64,000 bases of DNA from VAZQ01 sp963817015 (GCA_963817015.1 CAWFMV010000019.1:992001-1056000); one strand, 5' to 3'; positions 40,945-51,316 are shown, numbered from the stretch's first letter. The notes: a model not told the origin generated them from the letters alone. Program-made: numbers and translations.

Positions 40945-42440
40945 ATGGCCGATTTCGATCTCGCTATCATCGGCGGCGGTATCAACGGGGCGGGCATTGC
41001 CCGCGACGCAGCCGGTCGCGGGTTGAGTGTTCTGCTCGTCGAGCAGAACGACCTCGCCTCCGGCACCTCGTCGGCCTCGACCAAGCTCATCCATGGCGGC
41101 TTGCGGTATCTCGAGCACTACTGGTTTCGGCTGGTGCGCGAAGCCCTCACCGAGCGCGAGGTGGTGCTGCGGATGGCGCCGCATCTGGTGCGGCCGATGC
41201 GGTTCGTGCTGCCGATGGAGGCTGGCATGCGGCCGGCCTGGATGCTGCGGACCGGGCTCTTTCTCTACGATCACCTGGGCGGGCGAAAGATCCTTCCTCC
41301 CTCCCGCAGCCTCGATCTCGCGCGCGATCCGCTCGGCAGCCCGCTCAAGGAAGGCTACCGCAAAGGCTTCGAGTATTCCGACTGCCACACCGACGATTCT
41401 CGCGTCTGGTCGTGCTCAATGCGCTCGATGCCGCCGAGCGCGGCGCTGTGATCCGAACGCGCACCCGCTGTGTGCGGGCTGAGCGCGGTGAGAGCTGGCA
41501 ACTGACGCTCGAGGCGCGTGGTGGACGCGACAGCGTGAGCGCGCGGGCGCTGGTCAATGCGGCCGGCCCGTGGGCGGGCGTGGTCGAGGCGACGGTGCTG
41601 GAGCGGGCGCCGTTGCAGAATCTTCGCCTGGTCAAGGGCAGCCACATCGTGGTGCGGCAGCTGTTCGACCACGATCGCGGCTATATCTTCCAGAACACCG
41701 ACGGCCGCGTCGTGTTCGCGCTGCCGTTCGAGCGCGACTTCACGCTGGTCGGCACCACCGACAGCGTATTCTCCGGCGATCCGGCAGCAGTTGCGGCGGT
41801 GCCGGAGGAGATCGATTATCTCTGCCGGGTGGTCAACGCTCATTTCCGCACCACGATCACGGCTGGCGATGTGGTCTGGTCGTTCGCGGGCGTGCGCTCG
41901 CTTGCCGACGACGGCTCGGCCCGGCCGCAGGACACGCCGCGCGACTATGAGCTTGCGGTCGATCGCAAGGGCGCGCCGCTTGTCACTATCATCGGCGGCA
42001 AGATCACCACCTTCCGGCGACTGGCGGAGGCGGTGCTCGGTGCGCTTGCGCCTGTTCTTGGCGCGCGGCCGGCATGGACCGCCAATTCAACTCTGCCGGG
42101 CGGCGACTTTCCGGTCGGTGGCGTCGAGGCGCTGGTCGCCAAGACACGTGCGGGTTCGCCGTTTCTGAGCGAGCAGCATGCGCGGCGCCTGGTCGGCGCT
42201 TACGGAACGCGCGCGCGTCGCATTCTGGCGGAAGCGCGAACCTTCGCCGACCTCGGGCCGCTGATGGGCGCCGATCTCACCGCCGCGGAGTTGCGCTATC
42301 TCGTCCAGTACGAATGGGCGCAGACGGAAGACGATGTGCTGTGGCGGCGGAGCAAGCTCGGCCTGCGCTTCACGCGACCGGAACGGGCGCGGCTTGCGAC
42401 CTTCATGGCCGGCCTCATCGGCGCCGCCGCGACGCATTGA
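40945..42440 (+). CDS. glpD: Glycerol-3-phosphate dehydrogenase GlpD (one apparent frameshift)
   Basis: FAD-dependent, membrane-associated enzyme oxidising glycerol-3-phosphate to dihydroxyacetone phosphate. MADFDLAIIGGGINGAGIAR is the FAD-binding motif; STKLIHGGLRYLEHYWFRLV follows. Near 41402 the frame shifts: CHTDDSR continues as LVVLNALDAAERGAVIRTRT in another frame to the stop at 42440. The joined protein is about 498 residues, the normal size. Ends with the C-terminal DAO domain (YLVQYEWAQTEDDVLWRRSK, LGL). An indel error is the likely cause. It precedes glpK by 27 bp. Confidence 0.93.
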
Positions 42441-42467
42441 TCTGGCCGGCAATCGGAGCATCAGCTC

Positions 42468-43964
42468 GTGGCGGACTTTCTCCTCGCGATCGATCAGGGC
42501 ACGACCTCGAGCCGCGCCATCCTGTTCGATGGTGCGCTTAAGCCGGTTGCGACCGCACAGCAGGAGTTCCGCCAAATCTATCCGGCGCCGGGCCATGTGG
42601 AGCACGATCCGGAGGAGATCTGGTCGAGCGTCGTCGCAACCGTGCGCGCCGCGCTCGCGAAGGCCGGCGCTGCCGCGCGCGACGTCGCCGCGATCGGGAT
42701 CACCAATCAGCGCGAGACCACGGTGGTGTGGGATCGCGCAACCGGCCGGCCGATCCACAACGCGATCGTGTGGCAGGATCGCCGCACGGCCGATGCGTGT
42801 GCAGCGTTGCGGAAGGCCGGCCACGAGCCGATGATTGCGGAGCGCACAGGACTGCTGCTCGATCCGTATTTCTCGGCCACGAAGATCGCCTGGCTTATCG
42901 ACCAAGTCGATGGCGCGCGCGAGGCTGCGCGCGCGGGCCGGCTCGCCTTTGGCACCATCGACACGTTCCTCCTTTGGCGGCTCACCGGCGGCAAGGTGCA
43001 TGCGACTGATGCCACCAACGCGGCGCGCACGCTGCTGCTCGATATCAACAGCGGGAAATGGGACGGCGAGCTTTGTGATCTCTTCGGCGTGCCGCAGGCT
43101 TTGCTGCCGAGCGTGCACGACAGCGCCAGCGATTTCGGCACGACCGATCTGTTCGGCGGCTCGATCAGCATTCTCGGGATTGCCGGCGACCAGCAGGCGG
43201 CGACTGTCGGGCAGGGCTGCTTCAAGCCGGGCATGATGAAATCGACCTACGGCACCGGCTGCTTCGCGCTGCTCAACACGGGTGAGGCGCCGGTTCATTC
43301 GCGCAATCGCCTCCTGACCACCATCGCGTATCAGCTTGACGGCCGCCGCACCTATGCACTCGAAGGTGCGATCTTCATCGCTGGGGCGGCGGTGCAATGG
43401 CTGCGCGACGCGCTCAAGGTCATCGGCACGGCGCCCGACGTGAATGCGCTCGCGGAGAAGGCCGATCCGCAGGAGCAGGTCTATCTTGTTCCCGCCTTCG
43501 TGGGCCTCGGCGCGCCCTGGTGGGATGCGCAGGCGCGTGGCGCCATATTCGGGCTCACCCGCAACGCTGGCGTGGCCGAGATTGCGCGGGCCGCGCTCGA
43601 AGCTGTCGGCTACCAGACGCGCGATCTCCTCGACGCGATGCGGGCCGATTGGCCGGCGGCCGGCGACACCGTGCTGCGCGTCGATGGCGGCATGACCGCT
43701 AGCGACGTCACCATGCAGTTCCTGGCCGATATTCTCGACGCGCCGGTCGATCGGCCGACCGTGATGGAGACGACCGCGCTCGGCGCTGCCTATCTGGCGG
43801 GGCTCAAGGCGGGCGTCTGCCCCGATCTGGCGGACTTCGCGGCCCGCTGGCAATGCGAGCGCCGCTTTACACCAAACATGGATGCACAGACGCGCGCGCG
43901 CAAATGGGCGGGCTGGCAGGACGCGGTGCGGCGCACGCGCAGCGACGGCGGGTCATGCGCATAA
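42468..43964 (+). CDS. glpK: Glycerol kinase
   Basis: A 498-residue FGGY kinase phosphorylating glycerol. The start is a GTG. ATP-binding DQGTTSSRAILFD near the N-terminus, glycerol-contact residues in ITNQRETTVVWDRATGRPI and NAIVWQDRRT, FGTIDTFLLWRLTGGKVHAT, and the C-terminal FGGY motif LRVDGGMTASDVTMQFLADI. Length and motifs are standard. With glpD it forms a glycerol catabolic pair; no glpF or ABC glycerol transporter is adjacent. Confidence 0.97.
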   Translation: MADFLLAIDQGTTSSRAILFDGALKPVATAQQEFRQIYPAPGHVEHDPEEIWSSVVATVRAALAKAGAAARDVAAIGITNQRETTVVWDRATGRPIHNAIVWQDRRTADACAALRKAGHEPMIAERTGLLLDPYFSATKIAWLIDQVDGAREAARAGRLAFGTIDTFLLWRLTGGKVHATDATNAARTLLLDINSGKWDGELCDLFGVPQALLPSVHDSASDFGTTDLFGGSISILGIAGDQQAATVGQGCFKPGMMKSTYGTGCFALLNTGEAPVHSRNRLLTTIAYQLDGRRTYALEGAIFIAGAAVQWLRDALKVIGTAPDVNALAEKADPQEQVYLVPAFVGLGAPWWDAQARGAIFGLTRNAGVAEIARAALEAVGYQTRDLLDAMRADWPAAGDTVLRVDGGMTASDVTMQFLADILDAPVDRPTVMETTALGAAYLAGLKAGVCPDLADFAARWQCERRFTPNMDAQTRARKWAGWQDAVRRTRSDGGSCA

Positions 43965-44005
43965 GACCTGTTGAGTGAGTGGCCGCGTACAGCTAGCGTG
44001 CCGCC

Positions 44006-45178
44006 ATGGCGAGCGCCCACGCCGAGTCCCGCAGCCCAACCATCGTCCGCACGCGCGCGCGCCGGAATTTCGCGCCCTGGGCGGATCCCGCCGCACGGCC
44101 ACTGGTGCGGTTCGAGAACGTCAGCAAACATTTCGGGGGCGTGACCGCAGTCGATCACCTGTCGCTCGACATCTATCAGGGCGAGTTCTTTGCTCTTCTG
44201 GGCCCGTCCGGCTGCGGCAAGAGCACGTTGCTGCGGCTGCTCGCGGGCTTCGAGACGCCCGAGGAAGGCCGCGTGCTGCTCGATGGGGTCGATGTCACGC
44301 GCGTGCCGCCGCACCGGCGGCCGGTCAACATGATGTTCCAGAGCTATGCGCTGTTTCCGCATCTCACGGTCGAGGGCAATGTCGCCTTCGGGCTCAAGCA
44401 GGACGGCCTGCCGAAGGCGGAGATCGCGAGCCGCGTGACGGACATGCTGGCGCTCGTCAAGCTCGAAGGCTTCGGCGCGCGCAAGCCGGACCAGCTTTCC
44501 GGCGGCCAGCGCCAGCGTGTCGCGCTGGCGCGTGCGCTCGCCAAGCGGCCGCGCGTGCTCCTGCTCGACGAGCCGCTCGCCGCGCTCGACAAGAAGCTAC
44601 GCGGCGAGACGCAATTCGAGCTGATGCATCTCAAGCAGGAGCTTGGGCTGACCTTCGTGATCGTAACCCACGATCAGGAGGAGGCGATGACGGTCGCTGA
44701 CCGCATCGGCGTGATAAATCACGGCCGCCTGATGCAGGTCGCAACCGCGCCCGAGCTCTACGAGCAGCCCAACTCGCGCTGGGTGGCCGACTTCGTCGGC
44801 GACGTGAACCTGATCGAGGGGCGTGTGCTCGAGGCGGGCGCCAATGCAACTGTCATCGAAAGCGCGCTGGTCGGGCGCGTGCGCGCCGGTGCTGCCTCTG
44901 GTGCAAAACCCGGCGATACGGTCTGGGTCGCGCTGCGGCCCGAGAAGGTGCGCCTCTCCCTGGAGCAGCGGTCTGCGACCGAGAACAGCGTCAGCGGCAC
45001 GGTGCGCGACATTGCCTATCTCGGCGATCTGTCCATCTACAAGGTCGCGCTCGACAACGGCTTTGTGATGGAGGCGGCCACCGCCAATCTCACGCGTGTG
45101 ATCGAGCGACCGATCAGCTGGGACGACCGCGTCTGGCTGACATGGGATGCCGCCGGCGGCATCGTGCTGACGCAATGA
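44006..45178 (+). CDS. potG: Putrescine/spermidine-type ABC transporter ATPase
   Basis: A 390-residue ATPase of the polyamine importer family. Walker A GPSGCGKST (66-74), Q-loop MMFQSYALFPHLTVEGNVAF, signature LSGGQRQRVALARAL, Walker B VLLLDEPLAALDKKL, switch His in VIVTHDQEEAM, and a C-terminal TOBE domain. FADFVGDVNLIEG-type linker (VADFVGDVNLIEGRV) is characteristic of PotA/PotG. It starts the potGHI set and overlaps potH as ATGA. No binding protein gene is present. Confidence 0.9.
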   Translation: MASAHAESRSPTIVRTRARRNFAPWADPAARPLVRFENVSKHFGGVTAVDHLSLDIYQGEFFALLGPSGCGKSTLLRLLAGFETPEEGRVLLDGVDVTRVPPHRRPVNMMFQSYALFPHLTVEGNVAFGLKQDGLPKAEIASRVTDMLALVKLEGFGARKPDQLSGGQRQRVALARALAKRPRVLLLDEPLAALDKKLRGETQFELMHLKQELGLTFVIVTHDQEEAMTVADRIGVINHGRLMQVATAPELYEQPNSRWVADFVGDVNLIEGRVLEAGANATVIESALVGRVRAGAASGAKPGDTVWVALRPEKVRLSLEQRSATENSVSGTVRDIAYLGDLSIYKVALDNGFVMEAATANLTRVIERPISWDDRVWLTWDAAGGIVLTQ

Positions 45179-46134
45179 CGAACGACGCCATGACGAACGG
45201 CGCCATGGAGAGCCGGGAGGTCAAGAAGCCCCTGGCAGGAACGTGGCTGCAGCGGCTGGCCGTGCTGGTGCCCTATCTCTGGCTCACGGCCTTCTTCCTG
45301 TTGCCGTTCGCGATCGTGTTCAAGCTCAGCCTGTCGGAGACCGCGATTGCGCAGCCGCCTTATGTTCCGGTGTTCGATCTCTCCGCCGGCATTGAAGGGT
45401 TGAAAGCATTCTTCGCGGCGTTGTCGTTTCGCAGCTATGGGCTCATCGCCTCCGACTGGCTTTACGCCGCGTCTTACATTCGCAGTCTCGAGGTCGCGAC
45501 TTTCGCGACCGCGCTGCTGCTGCTGATCGGTTTTCCGATCGCCTACGGCATGGCGCGTGCGCCGCGCGCCTTGCAGCCGTTTCTGTTCATGGCCGTCGTA
45601 CTGCCGTTCTGGACTGCGTTCCTGATCCGCATCTATGCCTGGATCAACATTCTGCAGCGCGACGGCCTGCTCAACCAGGCGCTGCTCGCGCTCGGCATCG
45701 TGGACACGCCGCCGGCCTGGCTGGCGACCGACACGGCTGTCTACATCGGCCTCGTCTATTCCTATCTGCCGTTCATGGTGCTGCCGATCTACGCGACGCT
45801 CGAGAAGATGGACGAAACACTGCTCGAGGCGGCGGCCGATCTCGGCTGCCCGCCCTGGAAGGCCTTCTGGCTGGTGACGCTGCCGGTCTCGCTCAAGGGC
45901 GTGATCGCGGGTGCGCTTCTGTGCTTCATCCCGATGGTCGGCGAGTTCGTCATTCCCGATCTGCTCGGCGGCTCCGAGAATGTGATGATCGGGCAGACAT
46001 TGTGGACGGAGTTCTTCGGCGACAGGGATTGGCCGGTCGCATCCGCCATTGCGGTCGTGCTCCTCTGCCTGCTGGTGGTGCCGATGATGATCTACCAGCA
46101 CATGCAGTCCCGCGCGATCGAGCGGGGGCAGTAG
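45175..46134 (+). CDS. potH: Putrescine-type ABC transporter permease
   Basis: A 319-residue permease from ATG 45175. First helix VLVPYLWLTAFFLLPFAIVF with FKLSLSETAIAQPPYVP, then IYAWINILQRDGLLNQALLA, typical of PotB/PotH, and the EAA loop EAAADLGCPPWKAFWLVTLP. FIPMVGEFVIPDLLGGSENV is a PotH hallmark. Overlaps potG by 4 bp and is followed by potI after 2 bp. Confidence 0.92.
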   Translation: MTNDAMTNGAMESREVKKPLAGTWLQRLAVLVPYLWLTAFFLLPFAIVFKLSLSETAIAQPPYVPVFDLSAGIEGLKAFFAALSFRSYGLIASDWLYAASYIRSLEVATFATALLLLIGFPIAYGMARAPRALQPFLFMAVVLPFWTAFLIRIYAWINILQRDGLLNQALLALGIVDTPPAWLATDTAVYIGLVYSYLPFMVLPIYATLEKMDETLLEAAADLGCPPWKAFWLVTLPVSLKGVIAGALLCFIPMVGEFVIPDLLGGSENVMIGQTLWTEFFGDRDWPVASAIAVVLLCLLVVPMMIYQHMQSRAIERGQ

Positions 46135-46136
46135 TC

Positions 46137-46952
46137 ATGAGAAAGGGGCCATCCTGGTTCAACATCACGTCGCTCGCGCTCGGGCTGGCGTTTCTCTATC
46201 TGCCGATCGCGATCCTGGTGCTCTATTCGTTCAACGCCTCGCGTCTCGTCACGGTCTGGGGCGGCTGGTCGATGCGCTGGTATGTCGAACTCTGGAACGA
46301 CGAAGCGATGCTCGAGTCGGCCCTTGTGACGCTGCGCATCGGGCTTCTCTCGGCGGCGGCGGCGACCGTGTTGGGCACGCTCGCTGCGCTTGCGCTGGTG
46401 CGCTTCGGCCGTTTCCGCGGGCGCCTGCTGTTCGGTGGCATGATCTACGCGCCGCTGGTGATGCCGGAAGTGATTACCGGGCTGTCGCTGCTGCTGCTTT
46501 TTGTGGCGATCGACGTGGACCGCGGATTCTGGACGATCACCATCGCGCACACGACGCTGACCATGTGCTTCGTCGCCGTCATCGTGCAGGCGCGGCTTGT
46601 CGACTTCGACCGCAGCCTCGAGGAGGCGGCGATGGATCTCGGCTGTCCGCCGATCAAGACCTTTTTCACCATCACGTTGCCGCTGATCGCGCCCGCGATT
46701 GCGGCGGGTTTCGTGCTCGCCTTTACGCTTTCGCTCGACGATCTGATCCTGGCGAGCTTCACCACTGGCCCGGGCGCGACCACGCTGCCGATCCGCATCT
46801 ATTCGGAGATCCGTCTCGGCGTGAAGCCGGAGATCAACGCCGTGTGCACGATCCTCATCGCGGTGGTGGCGGTAGGGCTGGTGGCGGCCTCGCTCACGGC
46901 CAAGCTCTCGGGCGGGCGAGGGCGCTCCGCGCCGATCGGCGCGCAGCTGTAA
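46137..46952 (+). CDS. potI: Putrescine-type ABC transporter permease
   Basis: A 271-residue permease from ATG 46137; a longer upstream frame is antisense-like sequence over potH and rejected. LYLPIAILVLYSFNASRLVT and WYVELWNDEAMLESALVTLR match PotC/PotI; EAAMDLGCPPIKTFFTITLP is the ATPase-contact loop, and FTLSLDDLILASFTTGPGAT the conserved late segment. Completes the potGHI membrane unit. Confidence 0.92.
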   Translation: MRKGPSWFNITSLALGLAFLYLPIAILVLYSFNASRLVTVWGGWSMRWYVELWNDEAMLESALVTLRIGLLSAAAATVLGTLAALALVRFGRFRGRLLFGGMIYAPLVMPEVITGLSLLLLFVAIDVDRGFWTITIAHTTLTMCFVAVIVQARLVDFDRSLEEAAMDLGCPPIKTFFTITLPLIAPAIAAGFVLAFTLSLDDLILASFTTGPGATTLPIRIYSEIRLGVKPEINAVCTILIAVVAVGLVAASLTAKLSGGRGRSAPIGAQL

Positions 46953-47035
46953 GCATCACCGAATGGATTCTGTTTGACTTTCTGGCCTCACTTCTTACTG
47001 TCTTAGCCAGGGGCAGTGCCCTGGGGGGTATTCCC

Positions 47036-47506
47036 ATGTCCATGTTCACGCGTAACTCTTCCGAGCCCGCACCGTTCGATCCTCTCAAACCGATTGCTAA
47101 AGCCGATCCAAGCAGTCCACCTCAACTCCGCCGCACGGAGTTTAGCGAGGCGGGCAAGTCCGTTATCAGCAACGACCTCAAGATCATCGGCCAGGGACTC
47201 AAGATCATCAGCCGGGGCACGCTGCAGGTGGACGGCGAGGTGGAGGGTGACGTGGCTGGCGCCGAGATCATTATCGGGGAGCAGGGCAAGGTGACGGGTA
47301 CCGTTGCCGCCGAGCGAGTGATCGTGCGCGGCAGGACCTCCGGTGTCATTCGCGCGATGACTGTGACGCTGCAAGCCTCGGCACGCGTGGAAGGTGACAT
47401 CCACCACATGTCGCTGGCCATAGAGGAGGGTGCCGAGTTCGACGGCAATTGCCGGCGGCCTGCAAACTCCAAAGAGCTCGAGCCTGATTTGGATACGCAG
47501 AGCTAG
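47036..47506 (+). CDS. Bactofilin
   Basis: A 156-residue bactofilin, a cytoskeletal protein that polymerises without nucleotide. The flanking ends are disordered and Pro-rich; the core is a right-handed beta-helix of short hydrophobic repeats: IIGQGLKIISRGTLQVDGEV, EGDVAGAEIIIGEQGKVTGT, VAAERVIVRGRTSGVI, and ARVEGDIHHMSLAIEEGAEF. GGGGGG lies upstream. A second bactofilin follows 375 bp later on the same strand. Likely roles are in cell shape or localisation of wall enzymes, by family. Confidence 0.92.
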   Translation: MSMFTRNSSEPAPFDPLKPIAKADPSSPPQLRRTEFSEAGKSVISNDLKIIGQGLKIISRGTLQVDGEVEGDVAGAEIIIGEQGKVTGTVAAERVIVRGRTSGVIRAMTVTLQASARVEGDIHHMSLAIEEGAEFDGNCRRPANSKELEPDLDTQS

Positions 47507-47517
47507 TTAAATTCAGC

Positions 47518-47745
47518 TGCGCCACCGTGTTTGCGCCGTCTCGGGCTGCCTGTGCTCCTTGAGCCGCGGCATGATCTCCTTCGCCATTAGGTGAGGCTGT
47601 CGACTGTGTCGGCGTGGCTGAAAAGCCGGTCAGCGCATGACCAGCAGATTGCCAAGCCCGCCGACACACTCAATGAAATCCGAAATTTGCGTGCCGCAAA
47701 GCATCAGCACGGAATCGATGCGCATGGGGCGCCAGTCAGCGATCT
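47518..47745 (-). pseudogene. Remnant of a luciferase-like flavin monooxygenase (C-terminal end)
   Basis: Minus-strand translation gives ISDFIECVGGLGNLLVMR, a stop/frameshift, then HADTVDSLT and MAKEIMPRLKEHRQ, ending near 47520. The order resembles the C-terminus of LLM-class flavin-dependent oxidoreductases (GNLLVM, then a helix ending KE-x-MPRL). Both frame breaks and the missing body indicate a decayed fragment. It fills most of the gap between the two bactofilin genes. Confidence 0.45.
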
Positions 47746-47880
47746 GTGCCTTGCGTCAGGCTTCCAGGCAAGCAGGAAAGGTGTAATATTCATGGCAGTT
47801 CGGGAGCCGTCGGGAAATCCCGGATTTTATCCAGGAGCGTCGCTCATGGGTTATGTGTGATGCGTGCTGAGGGGGAAGAC

Positions 47881-48468
47881 ATGTTTGGCAAATCTAACGG
47901 ATCCAACGGATCCAACGGTCAATTGCTTGATGAGCAGCTGGGCGTGGCACCACCGCGCGAGACCAAGGTTGGTGGGGCGGTGCCGCAACCGGTGGCGCAG
48001 CCACAATACTCGAGCGTCGCGCAGCCGCGGGTAACACTGCAGCCACCGCAGGCACCGCAGACACCGGAAACAGGGGAAGCGATCTCCACCCTCGGCCCAG
48101 GCATGGCGATTGTCGGAAAAATTGACTGCCAGGGTACATTGCACATCTTCGGTCGCATCGAGGGCGAGCTACGCGCCACAAATGTTTTGATCGGCAATGG
48201 TGCACAATTCGATGGCAACGTCATTGCGGAGGGCGTGACTATCGACGGCCGCCTAAAGGGATGTATCCATGCCACCCGCGTCAGCCTGCAGAGTAATGCT
48301 GTGGTCGACGGCGATATTTTTCATCGGGTATTGTCGATCGACGCGAATGCGCAGTTCGAGGGATCGTCGCGGCGGGTGGAGAACCCTACCGATGCACCGA
48401 CAAATTCCCTGAAGTTAGATTGGAGCAAAGCCGAGCCTATTCGTACCGAAGAGAAAAGACCCTGGTGA
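47881..48468 (+). CDS. Bactofilin with a long Pro/Gln-rich N-terminus
   Basis: A 195-residue bactofilin starting MFGKSNGSNGSNGQLLDEQL. About 80 residues are low-complexity (GSNGSNG, then QPVAQPQYSSVAQPRVTLQP) before the beta-helix core: MAIVGKIDCQGTLHIFGRIE, GELRATNVLIGNGAQFDGNV, EGVTIDGRLKGCIHATRVSL, VVDGDIFHRVLSIDANAQFE. It probably arose by duplication with its neighbour at 47036, from which it differs greatly. Two bactofilins can co-polymerise in other bacteria. Confidence 0.92.
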   Translation: MFGKSNGSNGSNGQLLDEQLGVAPPRETKVGGAVPQPVAQPQYSSVAQPRVTLQPPQAPQTPETGEAISTLGPGMAIVGKIDCQGTLHIFGRIEGELRATNVLIGNGAQFDGNVIAEGVTIDGRLKGCIHATRVSLQSNAVVDGDIFHRVLSIDANAQFEGSSRRVENPTDAPTNSLKLDWSKAEPIRTEEKRPW

Positions 48469-48659
48469 CCTACTCGATGTAACTTCGGGCGAACTGTCAG
48501 CCGGTGGCCGGTTCATCACCGTCCCCTCGAAGTCGTTGCTCCGTCATGGCGACGGCCGACACGCGTCGCTGTTCGCGGCAACGCAGGACTTTAGTCCCTT
48601 TTGAGGCAAAGCGACGTTAACCCGGCTAGCTCACAGAACCGGATTTATGAGTACACGCC

Positions 48660-50550
48660 CTAATGCGGCGATGCTGCGGGCTGTGTGCCCGCCGGTATGG
48701 GCGGATCGGCCGGTGAGGCGCCGCGCTTGAACCTGCTGCGCACCGCATCGATCAGCGACCCAGGAGCGCCCGCGCGATTGAACAGCGCCTGCGTGTCCGG
48801 CAAGACCAACGGACTGTCCCACGGGCCAGTGATGACGAATGGCAGCTCGAAGGCCGGTGCCAGATTATGCGTCGCCACCAGGCTGGCGACACCTTTGAGA
48901 TCGAAGTCGCGCGTCGGGATGGATGCCGAGCCGACCAACGCAAGCCGCAACGCCGGCGCGTCGAGCCGTGCCTCCTCGATGCCGGCCGCGCCCTTGATGA
49001 TCCTGACCTCGGCCATGAGTTGATCGTATGGCGTCTTGCCGCTACGGAAGTCGCCGCGGACCGCTAGCGGACTGCGCTCGATGCGCTTGAGCAATTGCTC
49101 GAGATTGAGGCCCGTGACCGCCCCTTTCTGGCTGTCGAGGCTTGCGGTCCCGTTGAGGCCTTGGGCCAGCTCGTAGACGCTGGCGCCGGAGCTGTCGAGG
49201 TCGACGGTCAGCGTGCCGTTCCCTTCGAGCTTGCGTAGACCCATGAGGTCACCGAGACCTTGCTGCAGGTCGATATTGCTGAGCTTGATCTGAGCCTTGA
49301 CCGTCGCGCCGGCGTCGGACTGGGCGAGACCCAAGGTGCCATTGGCCTCGCCACCAAACGCCTGCGAACTCGCCGATCGCCACGGTCAAGCTGCCGCGGC
49401 GCAGGTTGGTTGCCACCGCGGTGCGCCCGAGCTTGACGTTGCCAAGCGTAACGCGGCCTGCCGACAGCCTCACGTCGAGGTCGACGCCCGTCAGGCCGCT
49501 GAGCGTGATCGGCTGTTTGCTCCACTCATTGTTGGTGAACGGGCGAAACGCCGACAGGTAGGGCGTGAGATCGAGTGCATCGGTCGCGAGCGTTCCCTGC
49601 AGCACCTGGCGACCCTCGCCGCCAAGCGTCAGCCCGCCTTCGCCGATATTGCCGTCAAGCTCGATGTTCAGCGCAGACAGCGACACGGAGCGGCCGGAAA
49701 TCGTGGTCTGCGCCTTGACGGCGAAACGGCCAAAGCCGCCCGCCGGAATCGTCCACTGCGAGGTCCAGTGCAGCATATCGCGCAGCGAGGACGTATCGGC
49801 GCTGAGCGCTCCCTCCATTTTGAGAGCGGGCCGATAACTGATCGAGCCATCATAGGCGAGCTTGAGCAGCGCGCCCGAGAGGCGAAGCTTGAGGCCCGAG
49901 CGGTCGCCGGTGAGCGCGGCAACGAAGTCGGTGAGGCTCAGCGTCGCGTCGATCGGCTGATCATGCCACGCGAGGCGTCCGGTGGCGGCGAAGCTCTTCG
50001 AGATCGCCGGCCAAGCCAGCGCAAACTCGACGTTGGTCAATGTCTCGACGTTTTTTTGGGCCGCATCATGCAGGAGCACGGTCCCGCCCGTGATGCGGAT
50101 CTCGGAAAATGACCGGGCTCGCTCGGGGCTCGGCTGCAGCGCGCGCGCGAGCGTGTCGATATGGCCCGACCAGTTCGAGCGGCCGTCGCTGCCATAGCTG
50201 ATCGCAATGGTAGGGCGCACCAAGGTGACGTCGGCGATTTCGATCTGCCCGATCAGAAGCCGGAAGAAGCGAAGCCGGACCACCAGCTGCTCGGCGGTGA
50301 GCGCGGAGGTGCCGTCGTGATGATCGCCAAGCCGCACGTCGTCGAAACGCACGCTGCCGGTCGGAAACAGCGAGACAGCGACCTTGCCGCTCAGCACCGG
50401 GTCGAGACCGGTGACCGCCTCGATCTGCGCCTTCACGCGCTCCCGCACGGTGTCCGGCGGGATCGCCAGCGAGAGCGCGAACAGTATGCCAAAGCCCATC
50501 GCAAAGACGGCAGCGACGGCAAGTCCAAGGCGCTTGATGCCGACGGACAC
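48660..50550 (-). CDS. AsmA-family protein (one apparent frameshift)
   Basis: A roughly 628-residue inner-membrane-anchored protein of the AsmA/TamB-like group, thought to help lipid transport to the outer membrane. One N-terminal membrane helix (RLGLAVAAVFAMGFGILFAL), then AsmA signatures such as DPVLSGKVAVSLFPTGSVRF and DDVRLG. Near 49365 the frame shifts; FGGEANGTLGLAQSDAGATV and KAQIKLSNIDLQQGLGDL, with the AsmA C-terminal ASVYELAQGLNGTASLDSQK, continue to the stop at 48660. One extra G near CAGGCG explains it. Convergent with the bactofilins. Confidence 0.87.
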
Positions 50551-50663
50551 AGGACCGAATTTCCAGCTTGTGGCGATGAGAGGTTACCAACTATAGCGAG
50601 CAAACATACGATCCGGCAAGACGTGATGATAGCATCAACGTCGTTGCATCAACACGCACATGC

Positions 50664-51305
50664 TCAGACTGTGGATCGATAGGCTGCCTGCGTTTTCGCT
50701 TTGATCTCATCCTGCGAGACGCCGGGCGCAAGCTCGACCAATGTCATCCCGCCCGCACCCTTCTTGTCGATGGTGAACACACCGAGATCGGTGATCACCA
50801 TGTCGACCACGTTGGCGCCGGTGAGCGGCAGCGTGCACTTGTGCAGCAGTTTGGGGTCGTTCTTGGCTGAATGCTCCATGACCACGACGACCTTCTTCAC
50901 GCCGGCCACCAGATCCATGGCGCCGCCCATGCCCTTCACCATCTTGCCGGGGATCATCCAGTTCGCGAGGTCGCCGTTCTCGGATACCTGCATGGCACCG
51001 AGGATCGAGAGGTCGATATGGCCGCCACGGATCATCGCAAACGAGTCGGCGGATGAGAAGAAGCTCGTCGTCGGCAGCTCCGTCACGGTCTGCTTGCCGG
51101 CATTGATCAGGTCGGGATCTTCCTCGCCTTCGTAGGGAAACGGCCCGAAGCCGAGCATACCGTTCTCGCTCTGGAGCTGCACACTCATGCCGGCGGGAAT
51201 ATAGTTCGACACCAGCGTCGGAATGCCGATGCCGAGGTTCACATAGAAGCCGTCGCGCAATTCCTTGGCGGCGCGTTCTGCCATCTGCTCGCGGGTCCAG
51301 GCCAT
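50664..51305 (-). CDS. scoB: 3-oxoacid CoA-transferase subunit B
   Basis: A 213-residue beta subunit of a succinyl-CoA:3-oxoacid CoA-transferase. The catalytic Glu is E47 in QSENGM; GFYVNLGIGIPTLVSNYIPA, GGHIDLSILGAMQVSENGDL, ANWMIPGKMVKGMGGAMDLV and VITDLGVF are standard. Forms one active site with the A subunit encoded immediately upstream (11-bp gap). Acts in ketone-body or polyhydroxybutyrate use. Confidence 0.95.
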   Translation of the reverse strand: MAWTREQMAERAAKELRDGFYVNLGIGIPTLVSNYIPAGMSVQLQSENGMLGFGPFPYEGEEDPDLINAGKQTVTELPTTSFFSSADSFAMIRGGHIDLSILGAMQVSENGDLANWMIPGKMVKGMGGAMDLVAGVKKVVVVMEHSAKNDPKLLHKCTLPLTGANVVDMVITDLGVFTIDKKGAGGMTLVELAPGVSQDEIKAKTQAAYRSTV

Positions 51306-51316
51306 TGCGGGTCTCC

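Noticed and set aside
40792..41388. N-terminal 199-residue extension of the nitroreductase frame
   Set aside because: It lies antisense over glpD and its upstream region; the ATG at 40791 gives a normal enzyme.
48660..50550. asmA read as two separate genes
   Set aside because: The two frames together make one continuous AsmA protein, and the break has the same one-base character as many others here.
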